From Streptomyces sp. NRRL F-6131 (GTDB lineage: Bacteria; Actinomycetota; Actinomycetes; Streptomycetales; Streptomycetaceae): a DNA stretch of 64,000 nucleotides. The stretch lies in the NCBI GenBank assembly GCA_000719695.1, contig JOHN01000004.1, positions 1-64,000 on the forward strand, written 5' to 3'. Every line of letters starts with the position of its first letter. The stretch's first letter is position 1. The translations under genes and the position numbers were made by a program. A model generated the notes under the pieces. It was not told where the DNA came from, made no database searches, and was given only the letters and a program-made list of their open reading frames with translations. This document shows positions 1 to 8,227 of this stretch, one piece after another.

Positions 1-94
1 CCCGCCCGCGGCATTCCCCGCCCGGGGCGGGAACTCCCCTCCGCCCACCGACAGTTGTCCGTGGGGGAGTTCGATCTACGGGAGGGGACCCCGC

Positions 95-1312
95 ATGGAC
101 GGCGCGTCGATCATCGAGCGGCTCATGACCACCGAGGGGCGTTTCGACCCCTACCCGCTCTACGCGCGGGCGCACGAACTCGGCGCCGCCGTCCCGGCCG
201 GTCCGGGGGCGGTGCTCGCGGTCGGGCACACGGCCGCCAACCAGGTGCTGCGCAACCCGGCCTTCGCCCTGGAGGACAACCGGTCCCTCGCCGCCAACAA
301 CGCGGAACTGCTCGCACACCCCGCCATCGAACTCCTCGGCCGCTCGATCCTCCAGCGCAACGCCCCCGACCACGGTCGGGTCCGCTCGCTCGTCGCCTCG
401 GCCTTCAACGCCCGCCGGGTCGCCGCCCTGCGCCCGGCGATCGAGGCGACGGTGTCCCGGCTGCTCGACGAGCTGGCCGAGCAGGGCGCCGACGGCTCGC
501 CCGTCGACTTCATGGACGCCTTCGCCTTCCGCCTCCCGGTCGAGGTGATCTGCGAACTGCTCGGCGTCCCCGCCGCCGACCGCCACCCCTTCCGCGCCCT
601 CACCTCGGACCTCACCATCGCCCTGGAGCTCATCCAGGACCTCGGAGAGCTGACCGCGGCCGACACGGCGGCCGAGGAACTCGCCGACTACTTCCAGGGG
701 TTGATCGCCGAACGGCTCGCCAGGCCGACCGGCGACCTGGTCAGTGACCTGGCCCGGATCGCCGCCGACTCGCCGGAGCGGATCTCCGGCGAGGAGCTGC
801 TCAGCAATCTGGTCCTCCTCCTGGTGGCCGGCTTCGAGACCACCACCAACCTCCTCGGCAACGGCCTCGCCCTGCTCTTCCGCCACCCGGAGGCCGCCGA
901 GGGCCTGCGCACCGGCGCGCTGGACCCCTCGCTCTTCACCGACGAGGTGCTGCGCTTCGACTCCCCGGTCCAGCTCACCTCGCGGGTCTCCACCGGCCCC
1001 GACCTCGCGGTGGCCGGTCTGCCCACGCCCACCGGCACCGCGGTGTTCGTCATGCTGGGCGCCGCCAACCACGACCCCGCCCGCTACCCCGACCCGGGCC
1101 GCTTCGACCCGACCCGTACCGACAGCCAACCGCTCAGCTTCGGCGGCGGCCCGCACTTCTGCCTCGGCAGCCAGCTCGCCCGTCTGGAGGCGGACATCGC
1201 CACCCCCGCCCTCCTCGACCGGTTCCCCCGGCTGGCTCCCGCGGGGGTTCCGGTCCGCCGCGACCGCCTCGTCCTGCGCGGCTACGAGACCCTTCCCGTC
1301 ACCGTCCGCTGA
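95..1312 (+). CDS. Cytochrome P450
   Basis: Soluble heme-thiolate monooxygenase of 405 residues, normal for bacterial class I P450s, which take electrons from ferredoxin. The I-helix oxygen-activation motif (AGFETTTN, about residues 246-253), the K-helix ExxR (EVLR, about 284-287) and the heme loop FGGGPHFCLG with ligand Cys356 are all present, so it should be active. The ATG follows a GGGAGGGG Shine-Dalgarno a few bases upstream. Its 3' end overlaps the convergent regulator gene by 14 bp. There is no ferredoxin or biosynthetic cluster beside it, so the substrate cannot be guessed. Confidence 0.95.
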   Translation: MDGASIIERLMTTEGRFDPYPLYARAHELGAAVPAGPGAVLAVGHTAANQVLRNPAFALEDNRSLAANNAELLAHPAIELLGRSILQRNAPDHGRVRSLVASAFNARRVAALRPAIEATVSRLLDELAEQGADGSPVDFMDAFAFRLPVEVICELLGVPAADRHPFRALTSDLTIALELIQDLGELTAADTAAEELADYFQGLIAERLARPTGDLVSDLARIAADSPERISGEELLSNLVLLLVAGFETTTNLLGNGLALLFRHPEAAEGLRTGALDPSLFTDEVLRFDSPVQLTSRVSTGPDLAVAGLPTPTGTAVFVMLGAANHDPARYPDPGRFDPTRTDSQPLSFGGGPHFCLGSQLARLEADIATPALLDRFPRLAPAGVPVRRDRLVLRGYETLPVTVR

Positions 1313-4205
1313 GTCCCGGCGGCCCGGCCGCGCCCGCGCCGCCCGAGCCGATGCCACCGCCCGCGCCTCCCGTCGTGGCACCGGCACCGGCACCGGTACC
1401 GGCACCGGCACCGGCATCGGCGAGGAGGTGGCTGCGGGCCGACTGGTAGCCGCAGCCGGCGGCGTCGAAGGCGGCGGCCGTGGCGCGGACCCGGGCCGGG
1501 TCGCCGTCCAGAAGCGCCTCGGCCCGGTCGAGCTGGGCCACGGCGACCGGACTGCCCGCGACCGTGGCCCGGGCCACGGCGAGCCGGGCCCGGGCGTCGG
1601 GGTGGCCGGCCAGCACCGAGGCCTCGACGCGGAGCGCCGCGTACCAGTGCAGCCAGACCCAGGAGACCCACTTCCACACCCGGTCGGGCGCGGGCGCGAT
1701 CCGCTCCAGGGCGGCCCGGGCCTCCCCGTGGTGGAGCAGCACCGTGGCCTCGAACACCGCGCCGTAGCCGTGGCGGTGCTCCTCCTCGGGGCCCGCGCGG
1801 CCGGCGACGGCCAGCCAGGAGGCCCGGGCCGCGTCGTCACCGCGCAGACCGTGGACCATCGCGACCGCCGCGGCGGCCGGACCGAGCGAGAACGACCGCG
1901 GCCGGCCGCCCTGTTCCCAGGCGTCGCGGAACCGTGCCGCGCCCGCGAGCACCTCCTCCTCCCGCCCGGCGAAGGCGTCCGCGACCAGCAGCCAGGACGT
2001 CGCGTGGTGTCCGACCTCGGCCAGCAGCGGGTGTTCGGCGAGCTGTCGCCCCCACTGCCGGGCGCGGTCCAGTTCGCCGACGCCGATCGCGGTGGCGGCG
2101 GCCATCGCGAGGGCGTCCATCCGCTCGTGCGTGGTGGCCGGGGTGCGCGGCGCCGTGGCGAGCAGGTCGACCCGGCGGCGGGCGGCCGCGGCGGCCTCGA
2201 ACGGCTCCCCGGCCCAGCTGTGCGCGCCGGAGAGGGCGTCCAGGGCGGCGGACTCGGCGACCGGGTCGCCCGCGCGCCGGGCGAGTTCGACAGCCCGGTC
2301 GGCATGGGCGACGGTCTCCCGGGCGGTGTTGTCCGGGCTGCCCTGGACGGATCCGTAGGCGTCCGCGAGGACGGCCGCCTCGGCCAGTGCGAGGGCGGCG
2401 TCGGTCGCGGGGGAGCCGTCGGCGAGTGCGCGCGCCTCGGCGAGCAGGGCGGTCACCTCCGCGGCGGGGGCGACGCGGGCGAAGGCGCTGGAGAAGCGGT
2501 ACGCGACGGTGGCGGCCGTCGCCAGGTCACGACCGGCCGCGGCGCGGTCCCCGGCGTCCAGCGCGGCGGCCGCGGCGGCGCGGTGCAGGCGGTACATGTC
2601 GTCGCCGTGCCGACGGCAGCCCGCCACGGCGGCCGCGTGCCGCAGGGCCACCGCCCCGGCAGTTCCGTCGCCGTCGCCCTCGCCCTCGCCCACGCCGTCG
2701 TCGCTGCCGCTCCCGGCGAGCGCGGCGGCCTGTTCGTAACGCTGCTGGGACTCGGCGAGCAGGTTGCGCTCGAAGGCCGCTCCGGCGAGCGCCAGGGCCA
2801 GGCGGTGGGCGTCGGCCCGCCGTTCGGGCCGGTCGGCGGCCCAGGCCAGGGCGGCCCGCAGCTCCTCCGCCAGCGCGTCGAACCCGGCCCGCCATGCCTC
2901 GCCCGTCTCCTGTGCGAACTCGTCCTTCCCCCGCTCGAGTTCGGCCGCGCCGGCCAGGCACCAGGCGAGGTGCCGCCCCCGCACGTCCGCCGACTCCCCG
3001 GCCTCGTCGAGGCGTTCGGCGCCGTACTGGCGGATCGTCTCCAGCGCCCGGTAGCGGGTGCCGCGCGCGGACGGCACCGCGGTGAGCAGGCTCTGCTCGG
3101 CCAGCCGGCCCAGCCCGTCGGCGACGGCCGCCGGATCCGGCGGCGCGAAGCCCGCCACGGCGACCGCCGCGCCGACCGTGAACGGCAGCACGAACACCGA
3201 CACCCGCCGCAGCAGCGCCCGGTCGGCCGGCTCCAGCAGTTCGTGGCTCCAGTCCAGCACCGCCCGCACCGAGCGGTGCCGGTCGTCCGCGCGCGGGCCG
3301 CCGGCCAGGATCCGCAACTGGTCGGAGAGCCCCGCCCGCAGCCCGTCCAGGCCGAGCGTCGGCCAGCGGGCCGCCGCCAGTTCGATCGCCAGCGCCATCC
3401 CGTCCAGCCGCTCGCAGACGGCGGCGATCCCGTCCATGAGCGCCGGGTCGGGGGTCGCTCCGGCGGCCGCGGCCCGTTCGACGAAGAGCGCCACCGCCTC
3501 CGACGACCCACCGCCCTCCCGGGACAACGGCGGGACCGGGAAGACCCGTTCGAACGGCACCAGCAGCCGGGCCCGGCTGGTCGCCAGCACCCGGACCTCG
3601 GGGCAGGACGTCAACAACCTCTCCAGGAACGGCGCGATGCCGTCCCGGACCTGCTCGCAGTTGTCCAGGACCAGCAGCAGCCGACGTTCGGCCAGCGCGG
3701 CGCACACCGCCTCGTCGAGCCCGTACCCGGGCTGCTCCCCGACCCCCAGGGCGGTGGCGACCGCCGCCGCCACCCGGTCCGGACCGGTGACCGGGGCCAG
3801 GTCGACGAACCACGCCCCGTCCGCGAAGTCACCGGCCACGTCCGCCGCCACCGCCAGCGCCAGCCGGGTCTTGCCCACCCCGCCGGGGCCGATCGCGCTC
3901 ACCTGACGATGTGTCGTCACCGCCTCCGCCAGGGCGGTGCGTTCGCTTTCCCGACCCACGAACGCCGTCAGCGGCGCGGGCAGTGCGGGTGCCCGGCGCG
4001 ACCGCTCGGCGCGGACGAGTTCGGCCGCCCGCCGGGAGAGGGCCCGCCGGTCCGGAAGCTCCAACTTGCGCAGCAGCGAGGAGGTGTGGGACTCGACCGT
4101 GCGGACCGAGAGGAACAGCCGAGCGGCGATCTCGGCATTGCTGAGGTGTTCGCCGAGCAGCGCCAGCACATCGGCTTCACGGGGCGAGATCACGGGATCG
4201 GACAC
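1299..4205 (-). CDS. LuxR-HTH / STAND ATPase transcriptional regulator (AfsR/LAL-like)
   Basis: Predicted 968-residue regulator. A LuxR-type helix-turn-helix is at the N terminus (about residues 5-62, ISPREADVLALL through NAEIAARLFLSVRTVESH). A STAND/NB-ARC ATPase follows, with Walker A GPGGVGKT at 106-113 and Walker B LLLVLDN ending near 183, and then a long helical TPR-like C-terminal half. Classical LAL regulators carry the HTH at the C terminus, so this is the N-terminal-HTH arrangement. I chose the GTG at 4205 because the HTH begins straight after it; the open frame upstream is low-complexity Arg/Gly. The last 40 residues are a Gly/Ala tail coded by a hexanucleotide repeat. It converges on the P450 gene; a regulatory link is possible but not shown. 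Confidence 0.85.
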   Translation of the reverse strand: MSDPVISPREADVLALLGEHLSNAEIAARLFLSVRTVESHTSSLLRKLELPDRRALSRRAAELVRAERSRRAPALPAPLTAFVGRESERTALAEAVTTHRQVSAIGPGGVGKTRLALAVAADVAGDFADGAWFVDLAPVTGPDRVAAAVATALGVGEQPGYGLDEAVCAALAERRLLLVLDNCEQVRDGIAPFLERLLTSCPEVRVLATSRARLLVPFERVFPVPPLSREGGGSSEAVALFVERAAAAGATPDPALMDGIAAVCERLDGMALAIELAAARWPTLGLDGLRAGLSDQLRILAGGPRADDRHRSVRAVLDWSHELLEPADRALLRRVSVFVLPFTVGAAVAVAGFAPPDPAAVADGLGRLAEQSLLTAVPSARGTRYRALETIRQYGAERLDEAGESADVRGRHLAWCLAGAAELERGKDEFAQETGEAWRAGFDALAEELRAALAWAADRPERRADAHRLALALAGAAFERNLLAESQQRYEQAAALAGSGSDDGVGEGEGDGDGTAGAVALRHAAAVAGCRRHGDDMYRLHRAAAAAALDAGDRAAAGRDLATAATVAYRFSSAFARVAPAAEVTALLAEARALADGSPATDAALALAEAAVLADAYGSVQGSPDNTARETVAHADRAVELARRAGDPVAESAALDALSGAHSWAGEPFEAAAAARRRVDLLATAPRTPATTHERMDALAMAAATAIGVGELDRARQWGRQLAEHPLLAEVGHHATSWLLVADAFAGREEEVLAGAARFRDAWEQGGRPRSFSLGPAAAAVAMVHGLRGDDAARASWLAVAGRAGPEEEHRHGYGAVFEATVLLHHGEARAALERIAPAPDRVWKWVSWVWLHWYAALRVEASVLAGHPDARARLAVARATVAGSPVAVAQLDRAEALLDGDPARVRATAAAFDAAGCGYQSARSHLLADAGAGAGTGAGAGATTGGAGGGIGSGGAGAAGPPGLSGR
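1379..1423. repeat. GGCACC hexanucleotide tandem repeat
   Basis: About seven near-perfect units of ggcacc/ggtacc inside the 3' end of the regulator gene, coding the alternating Gly-Ala/Thr tail on the minus strand. Such in-frame simple repeats can change length by slippage without breaking the frame. Confidence 0.7.
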
Positions 4206-4396
4206 CGCGCCATTATGCGCGCCCCGTTCCCGGACACCCGGGCCCTCCCCGTGGTGCGCTCCGTAGGACGTTCCGTGATCGGCACGGAGGCGCGCGGATC
4301 CGGGCCACGAGAGGCTGTGACCACAGCGGGAAGCCACCGACCGGCGGCGGACCGAACACCCGGTACCACCGCCCACGACCGCAGGAGTGAGAGACC

Positions 4397-4861
4397 ATGG
4401 CCGCACCCACGAGCGCCGGACCGCGTCCCCGGGCGGTGCGCCGCCAGGACATCGAGCAGCGCCTCGCCCACGACGTCGACGTCTGGGTGTCCAGTGCCTC
4501 GCCGGACGGCGTCCCGTACCTCGTCCCGCTCTCCTTCGACCGGGACGGCGACACGCTGCTGCTCGCCACCCCGACCGCCGGCCCGACCGGCCGCAACCTC
4601 GCCGCCACCGGAACGGCCCGGCTGGCACTGGGCCACACCCGCGACGTCTGCATGATCGAGGGCGTGGTCGAGGTCCTCCCGATCGACGCCCTGCCGCGCG
4701 AGCGGGGCGACCGCTTCGCCGCCCGCACCGGTTTCGACCCGCGGGAGTCGGCCACGCCGTACAGCTGGTTCCGGGTCACGCTCCGCCGCGTCCAGGCCTG
4801 GCGGGAGGCCGACGAGCTGTCCGGCCGCGAGCTGATGCGCGACGGCCGCTGGCTCGTCTGA
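4397..4861 (+). CDS. Pyridoxamine 5'-phosphate oxidase (PPOX)-fold flavin/F420-binding protein
   Basis: A 154-residue split-barrel protein. The order of strands (VDVWVSSASPDGVPYLVPLSF, then DTLLLATPTAG, then TARLALGHTRDVCMIEGVVEV) matches the PPOX/F420-dependent small flavoprotein family, whose members bind FMN or F420 and reduce or sense small substrates. Its length is typical. The ATG is preceded by a GGAGTGAGAG stretch. It lies divergent from the STAND regulator with about 190 bp between them, which probably holds both promoters. The substrate is unknown. Confidence 0.8.
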   Translation: MAAPTSAGPRPRAVRRQDIEQRLAHDVDVWVSSASPDGVPYLVPLSFDRDGDTLLLATPTAGPTGRNLAATGTARLALGHTRDVCMIEGVVEVLPIDALPRERGDRFAARTGFDPRESATPYSWFRVTLRRVQAWREADELSGRELMRDGRWLV

Positions 4862-4931
4862 CCCGCCGGTCGTCGAGCACCACCCCCGAAGCCCCTCCCA
4901 CCCCGATCGACTCACCGCGAAGGAAACCCCC

Positions 4932-5396
4932 ATGAACACCACCCTCACCTCCACCGAGCGCACCGAGAAGTTCGACGGCTTCACCGCCGAGGAGCGCGCG
5001 GCGATGAAGGACCACGCCAAGGAGCTGAAGACCGCCTCGCGCCGCAGCCCGCGCACCGCCAAGGCGGACGCCGAGCAGGACGTGCTCGCCAAGATCGCCG
5101 AGATGGAGCCCGCCGACCGCGTCCTCGCCGAGCGCTTCCACGCGCTGGTCCGGGCCGCCGCGCCGACCCTCGCCCCCAAGCTCTGGTACGGCATGCCCGC
5201 GTACGCCGAGGAGGGCAAGGTGCTCTGCTACTTCCAGAGCGCCCAGAAGTTCAAGTCCCGCTACGCGACCGTCGGTTTCAGCGACGTGGCCGCCCTCGAC
5301 GACGGCGGGCTGTGGCCCACCGGCTTCGCCCTGACCGCCCTCACCCCCGAGATCGAGGCCCGCATCACCGCCCTCCTCGTCCGCGCCGCGGCCTGA
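4932..5396 (+). CDS. DUF1801 / YdhG-like protein
   Basis: A 154-residue protein. The core (LAPKLWYGMPAYAEEGKVLCYF, then KFKSRYATVGFS) is the DUF1801/YdhG fold, small alpha/beta proteins related to the frataxin-like iron-chaperone group but biochemically uncharacterised in actinomycetes. A Lys/Arg-rich helical N terminus (about residues 1-45) precedes it. There is a clear AAGGAAACCCCC leader before ATG. It is probably co-transcribed with the PPOX gene 70 bp upstream. Its 3' end overlaps the convergent AraC-type gene by 32 bp. Confidence 0.75.
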   Translation: MNTTLTSTERTEKFDGFTAEERAAMKDHAKELKTASRRSPRTAKADAEQDVLAKIAEMEPADRVLAERFHALVRAAAPTLAPKLWYGMPAYAEEGKVLCYFQSAQKFKSRYATVGFSDVAALDDGGLWPTGFALTALTPEIEARITALLVRAAA

Positions 5397-6453
5397 CCAC
5401 GCCACCCCCTCCCGCCGTACCGCCCTCTCCCGCCGTACCGCCCTCTCCCGCCGCCCCGCCCCGGCTGCCGGAGCCGTCCGCGCGGAAGGCCCGGCGATAG
5501 GCGGCGGGGGTGGTGCGCAGCGCCTCGTGGAAGCGGCGGCGCAGATTGACGGCGGAGGAGAGACCGACTCGGCGCGCGATGGTCTCCACCGGCAGGTCGG
5601 TCTCCTCCAGCAGCGCCCGGGTGGCGGAGATCCGTCGGTCCAGCAGCCAGCGGCCGGGGCTGATGCCGAGCTGTTCGGTGAAGCGCCGGGTCAGCGTGCG
5701 GGCCGAGACCTGGGAGCGGAGCGCCATCTCGGCGACGCTCACGGGCTGGTCCAGCCGCCCGGCCAGCCATTCCAGCAGAGGGGCCAGCGAGTCGGCGACC
5801 GGCCCGGAGGTGGGCAGTTCGGCGTACTGCAGCTGGCAGCCCTCGCGGTGCGGCGGCATCACCAACTGCCGGGCGATCCGCAGTGCGTGCGCGGCGCCGT
5901 GGTCCTCGCGCACCAGGTGCAGACAGAGGTCCACCCCGGCGGCGGATCCGGCGCTGGTGGCGACGTCGCCGTGGTCGACGTAGAGCACCCCGGGGTCCAC
6001 CCGGACCCGGGGGAACCGGGCGGCCAGCTCGGCGGTCCTGGCCCAGTGGGTGGCGGCCCGGCGGCCGTCCAGCAGTCCGGCGGCGGCGAGCACGAACGCG
6101 CCCGAGCAGAGGCCGACGATCCGCGCGCCGCGCCGGTGCGCCCGGCCGACCGCCGCGATAACCGCCGGCGGCACCTCGGCCCCGGCGGGCTGCTGCCAGC
6201 CGGGGACCAGCACGGTGTCCGCGTCCTCCAGCGCGTCCAGGCCCGCCGTGACCAGGAGGTCGTAGCCGGCCCGGGTGGGCACCGGGCCGGGGTGCTCGGT
6301 GCAGACCTCGAAGGTGTAGCGGGCGGGGACGGCCGGGCCGTGGTCACCGAACACCTCGCTCGCGCAGGCCAGCGGGAAGGTCGCCTGCGGGGGCAGCAGC
6401 AGGGCCACCACCCGGTGCGGGGCGGGGGGTTCCGGCAACGGACGCGGTGTCAT
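5365..6453 (-). CDS. GlxA-family AraC-type transcriptional regulator
   Basis: A 362-residue two-domain regulator. Residues about 15-190 form a DJ-1/PfpI-like sensory domain with the nucleophile-elbow region GLCSGAFVLA. The C-terminal part (about 235-335) holds two AraC helix-turn-helix motifs (VSARTLTRRFTEQLG and VETIARRVGLSSAVNLRRRF). I place the start at MTPRPLPEPP (ATG 6453); an upstream in-frame ATG at 6474 adds seven residues. The C terminus ends in a Gly/Ala/Arg tail coded by an 18-nt tandem repeat. It is divergent from the MFS gene with only about 70 bp between starts, which suggests it may control that exporter. Confidence 0.88.
   Translation of the reverse strand: MTPRPLPEPPAPHRVVALLLPPQATFPLACASEVFGDHGPAVPARYTFEVCTEHPGPVPTRAGYDLLVTAGLDALEDADTVLVPGWQQPAGAEVPPAVIAAVGRAHRRGARIVGLCSGAFVLAAAGLLDGRRAATHWARTAELAARFPRVRVDPGVLYVDHGDVATSAGSAAGVDLCLHLVREDHGAAHALRIARQLVMPPHREGCQLQYAELPTSGPVADSLAPLLEWLAGRLDQPVSVAEMALRSQVSARTLTRRFTEQLGISPGRWLLDRRISATRALLEETDLPVETIARRVGLSSAVNLRRRFHEALRTTPAAYRRAFRADGSGSRGGAAGEGGTAGEGGTAGGGGVVRPRRGRGGR
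5400..5456. repeat. 18-bp tandem repeat at the 3' end of the AraC-type gene
   Basis: Three copies of an 18-nt unit containing ccctcccgccgta. It codes the GEGGTA-type tail of the regulator. Confidence 0.7.
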
Positions 6454-6524
6454 GGCGGGAAAGTACCCCATCATGTCGGTCCGGACACTGGGGCGGTCGA
6501 TTGGTCCATACCACTATCCCTGCT

Positions 6525-7829
6525 GTGACCATCGCGCAGACCCCGCCCCGGAAACGGCCCCGCAGCCGGACCGCCATCGCCGCCCCCACCCGTCCCCCCT
6601 TGTGGACCAGGCCCTTCACGCTCTACTTCACCGCCCGCGCGGTCTCCCTGCTCGGCGACGCGATGATGCCGGTGGCCGCCGCGCTCGCCGTCGGCGCGCT
6701 GTACGGCGCCGCCGGGGTCGGCCTCGTCCTCGGCACCTGGACCGGGACCTTCGTGGTCCTGGTCCTGTTCGGCGGGGTGCTCGCCGACCGGATCGGCGCC
6801 CGCCGGATGATGGTCGCCGCCGACCTCGTCCGGGTGCTCACCCAGGGCGTGCTGGCGGCCGCGTTCTTCGCCGGACGGCCGCCGTTCTGGCTGCTGGTCT
6901 CCATGGCGGCGGTGGCCGGTGCGGCGGTCGCGATGTTCCTGCCGGGGGCGAACGGGACGGTCCCGCTGGTCGCCCGCGACCCGCAGCGGGCCAACGCCAC
7001 CCTCAAGGTGGCCGACGCCCTCGCCCACCTGCTCGGACCGGCCCTCGCCGGGCTGCTGATCGCGGTCACCGGCGCCGGCACGGTGTACGCGATCGACAGC
7101 GGGACCTTCCTGCTCAGCGCCCTCTGCCTGGCCCTGGTCCGCTTCGCCCCGGCCGACGCCGACGCCGACGCCGTCGCCGCCGCCGACACCGTCGCCGCGG
7201 ACCGCTCACTGCGCCGCGAACTGCGCCAGGGCTGGCGGGAGTTCCGCGCGCGCACCTGGATGTGGGCGGTGATCCTGATCTGGATGGGCTACGGCGTCCT
7301 GGTCTTCGGCCCCCTGGTACCGCTGAGCTCGGCGCTGGTCGGCGCCCGCCTCGGCCCGGACGCCTACGGCCTGGCCGTCTCCTCCCTCGGCGCCGGCACC
7401 GTGCTCGGCGGCCTGCTCGCCCTGCGCCTGCGCCCGGCCCGCCCTCTGGCCGCCGGCGCGCTGGCGATGGCCCTGTACACCGTGCTGCCGCTCTGCGTGG
7501 CACTCGGCACCGGCCTGCCGCTGCTGCTGGCGGGCCACGTCCTGGGCGGCGGCGCCCTGGCGTTCTGGTCGGTGATGTGGGCGACCAGCGTCCAGACCCA
7601 CACCCCGCCCGCGGTGCTCAACCGGGTCTCCGCCTACGAGTTGGGCGGCTCGGTCTCCGGCATCGCGCTCGGCCAGATCCTGGCCGGCCCCGCGATCGCC
7701 CTGGCCTCCCCGGACCGCCTGCTCCTCCTCTCCGCCGCCGCCTGCCTGGCCGGCTGCACCGCCCTCCTCACCACCCCCGCCGTCCGCACCCTCCACCGCA
7801 CCACCCCACCGCCCGCCACCAAAACCTGA
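6525..7829 (+). CDS. MFS transporter (drug-efflux type)
   Basis: A 434-residue integral membrane protein with about twelve hydrophobic segments. The loop GGVLADRIGARRMMV between TM2 and TM3 is the MFS motif A. The overall pattern (TARAVSLLGDAMMPVAAALAV near the N terminus) is that of the Enterobactin-exporter/macrolide-efflux-like MFS group. I chose GTG 6525 because the open frame extends upstream across the divergent promoter into the AraC-type gene. The natural substrate is unknown. The divergent GlxA-type regulator is a likely controller. Confidence 0.88.
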   Translation: MTIAQTPPRKRPRSRTAIAAPTRPPLWTRPFTLYFTARAVSLLGDAMMPVAAALAVGALYGAAGVGLVLGTWTGTFVVLVLFGGVLADRIGARRMMVAADLVRVLTQGVLAAAFFAGRPPFWLLVSMAAVAGAAVAMFLPGANGTVPLVARDPQRANATLKVADALAHLLGPALAGLLIAVTGAGTVYAIDSGTFLLSALCLALVRFAPADADADAVAAADTVAADRSLRRELRQGWREFRARTWMWAVILIWMGYGVLVFGPLVPLSSALVGARLGPDAYGLAVSSLGAGTVLGGLLALRLRPARPLAAGALAMALYTVLPLCVALGTGLPLLLAGHVLGGGALAFWSVMWATSVQTHTPPAVLNRVSAYELGGSVSGIALGQILAGPAIALASPDRLLLLSAAACLAGCTALLTTPAVRTLHRTTPPPATKT

Positions 7830-7850
7830 ACGGGCCCCTGCCACTCGCAG

Positions 7851-7975
7851 TTCTGATCGAACACGCCTCTGACCTGCGGAAATGCAGCGTCCAAGGAAGA
7901 TCGTTCCGCAACCGGTGCACACGCGGCGGTGATGACGACGAGAGACGCCGAGAAGCGCTGAGAGGAGACCGCGAG
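7851..7975. mobile_element. IS1380-like end remnant (left copy, no transposase)
   Basis: About 125 bp closely matching 15834-15965 in the same orientation: gttctgatcgaaca, then CTCTGACCTGCGGAAAT, then an imperfect match including gaagatc, cagtgcaca and gagaagcgc. At the second locus this sequence is the 3' end of a truncated IS1380-type transposase copy, so this is a solo end. The rest of the 7830-8227 gap (about 400 bp) shows no gene, only the presumed promoter of the next gene. Confidence 0.65.
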
Positions 7976-8227
7976 GTCGAGCCGGCAGCTCGCGGGAGAC
8001 GCCCCGCCTCCCCGGACGCAACGGCTCCCCGCCCGATCAGTCATCGAAGTTCAGCCAACTGATGACCAATCAAGTCACAAGCGATAGACCCTTGTTCGTA
8101 TTTCCTTCACAGAATTTCCGCAGCTGCCAGACTGGCCGACGCCCCGCGAGGGGTGCGATGCATGTCCATCGCCGCTCCGGGCCGGGGGAGAACGGGAGCG
8201 GTGTTCCGCACGTGTGGGAGGGGAACA

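Noticed and set aside
744..4655. A 1303-codon plus-strand open frame opposite the STAND regulator
   Set aside because: Low-complexity Arg/Pro/Gly translation, antisense to a protein with clear HTH and ATPase motifs; a GC-rich shadow frame.
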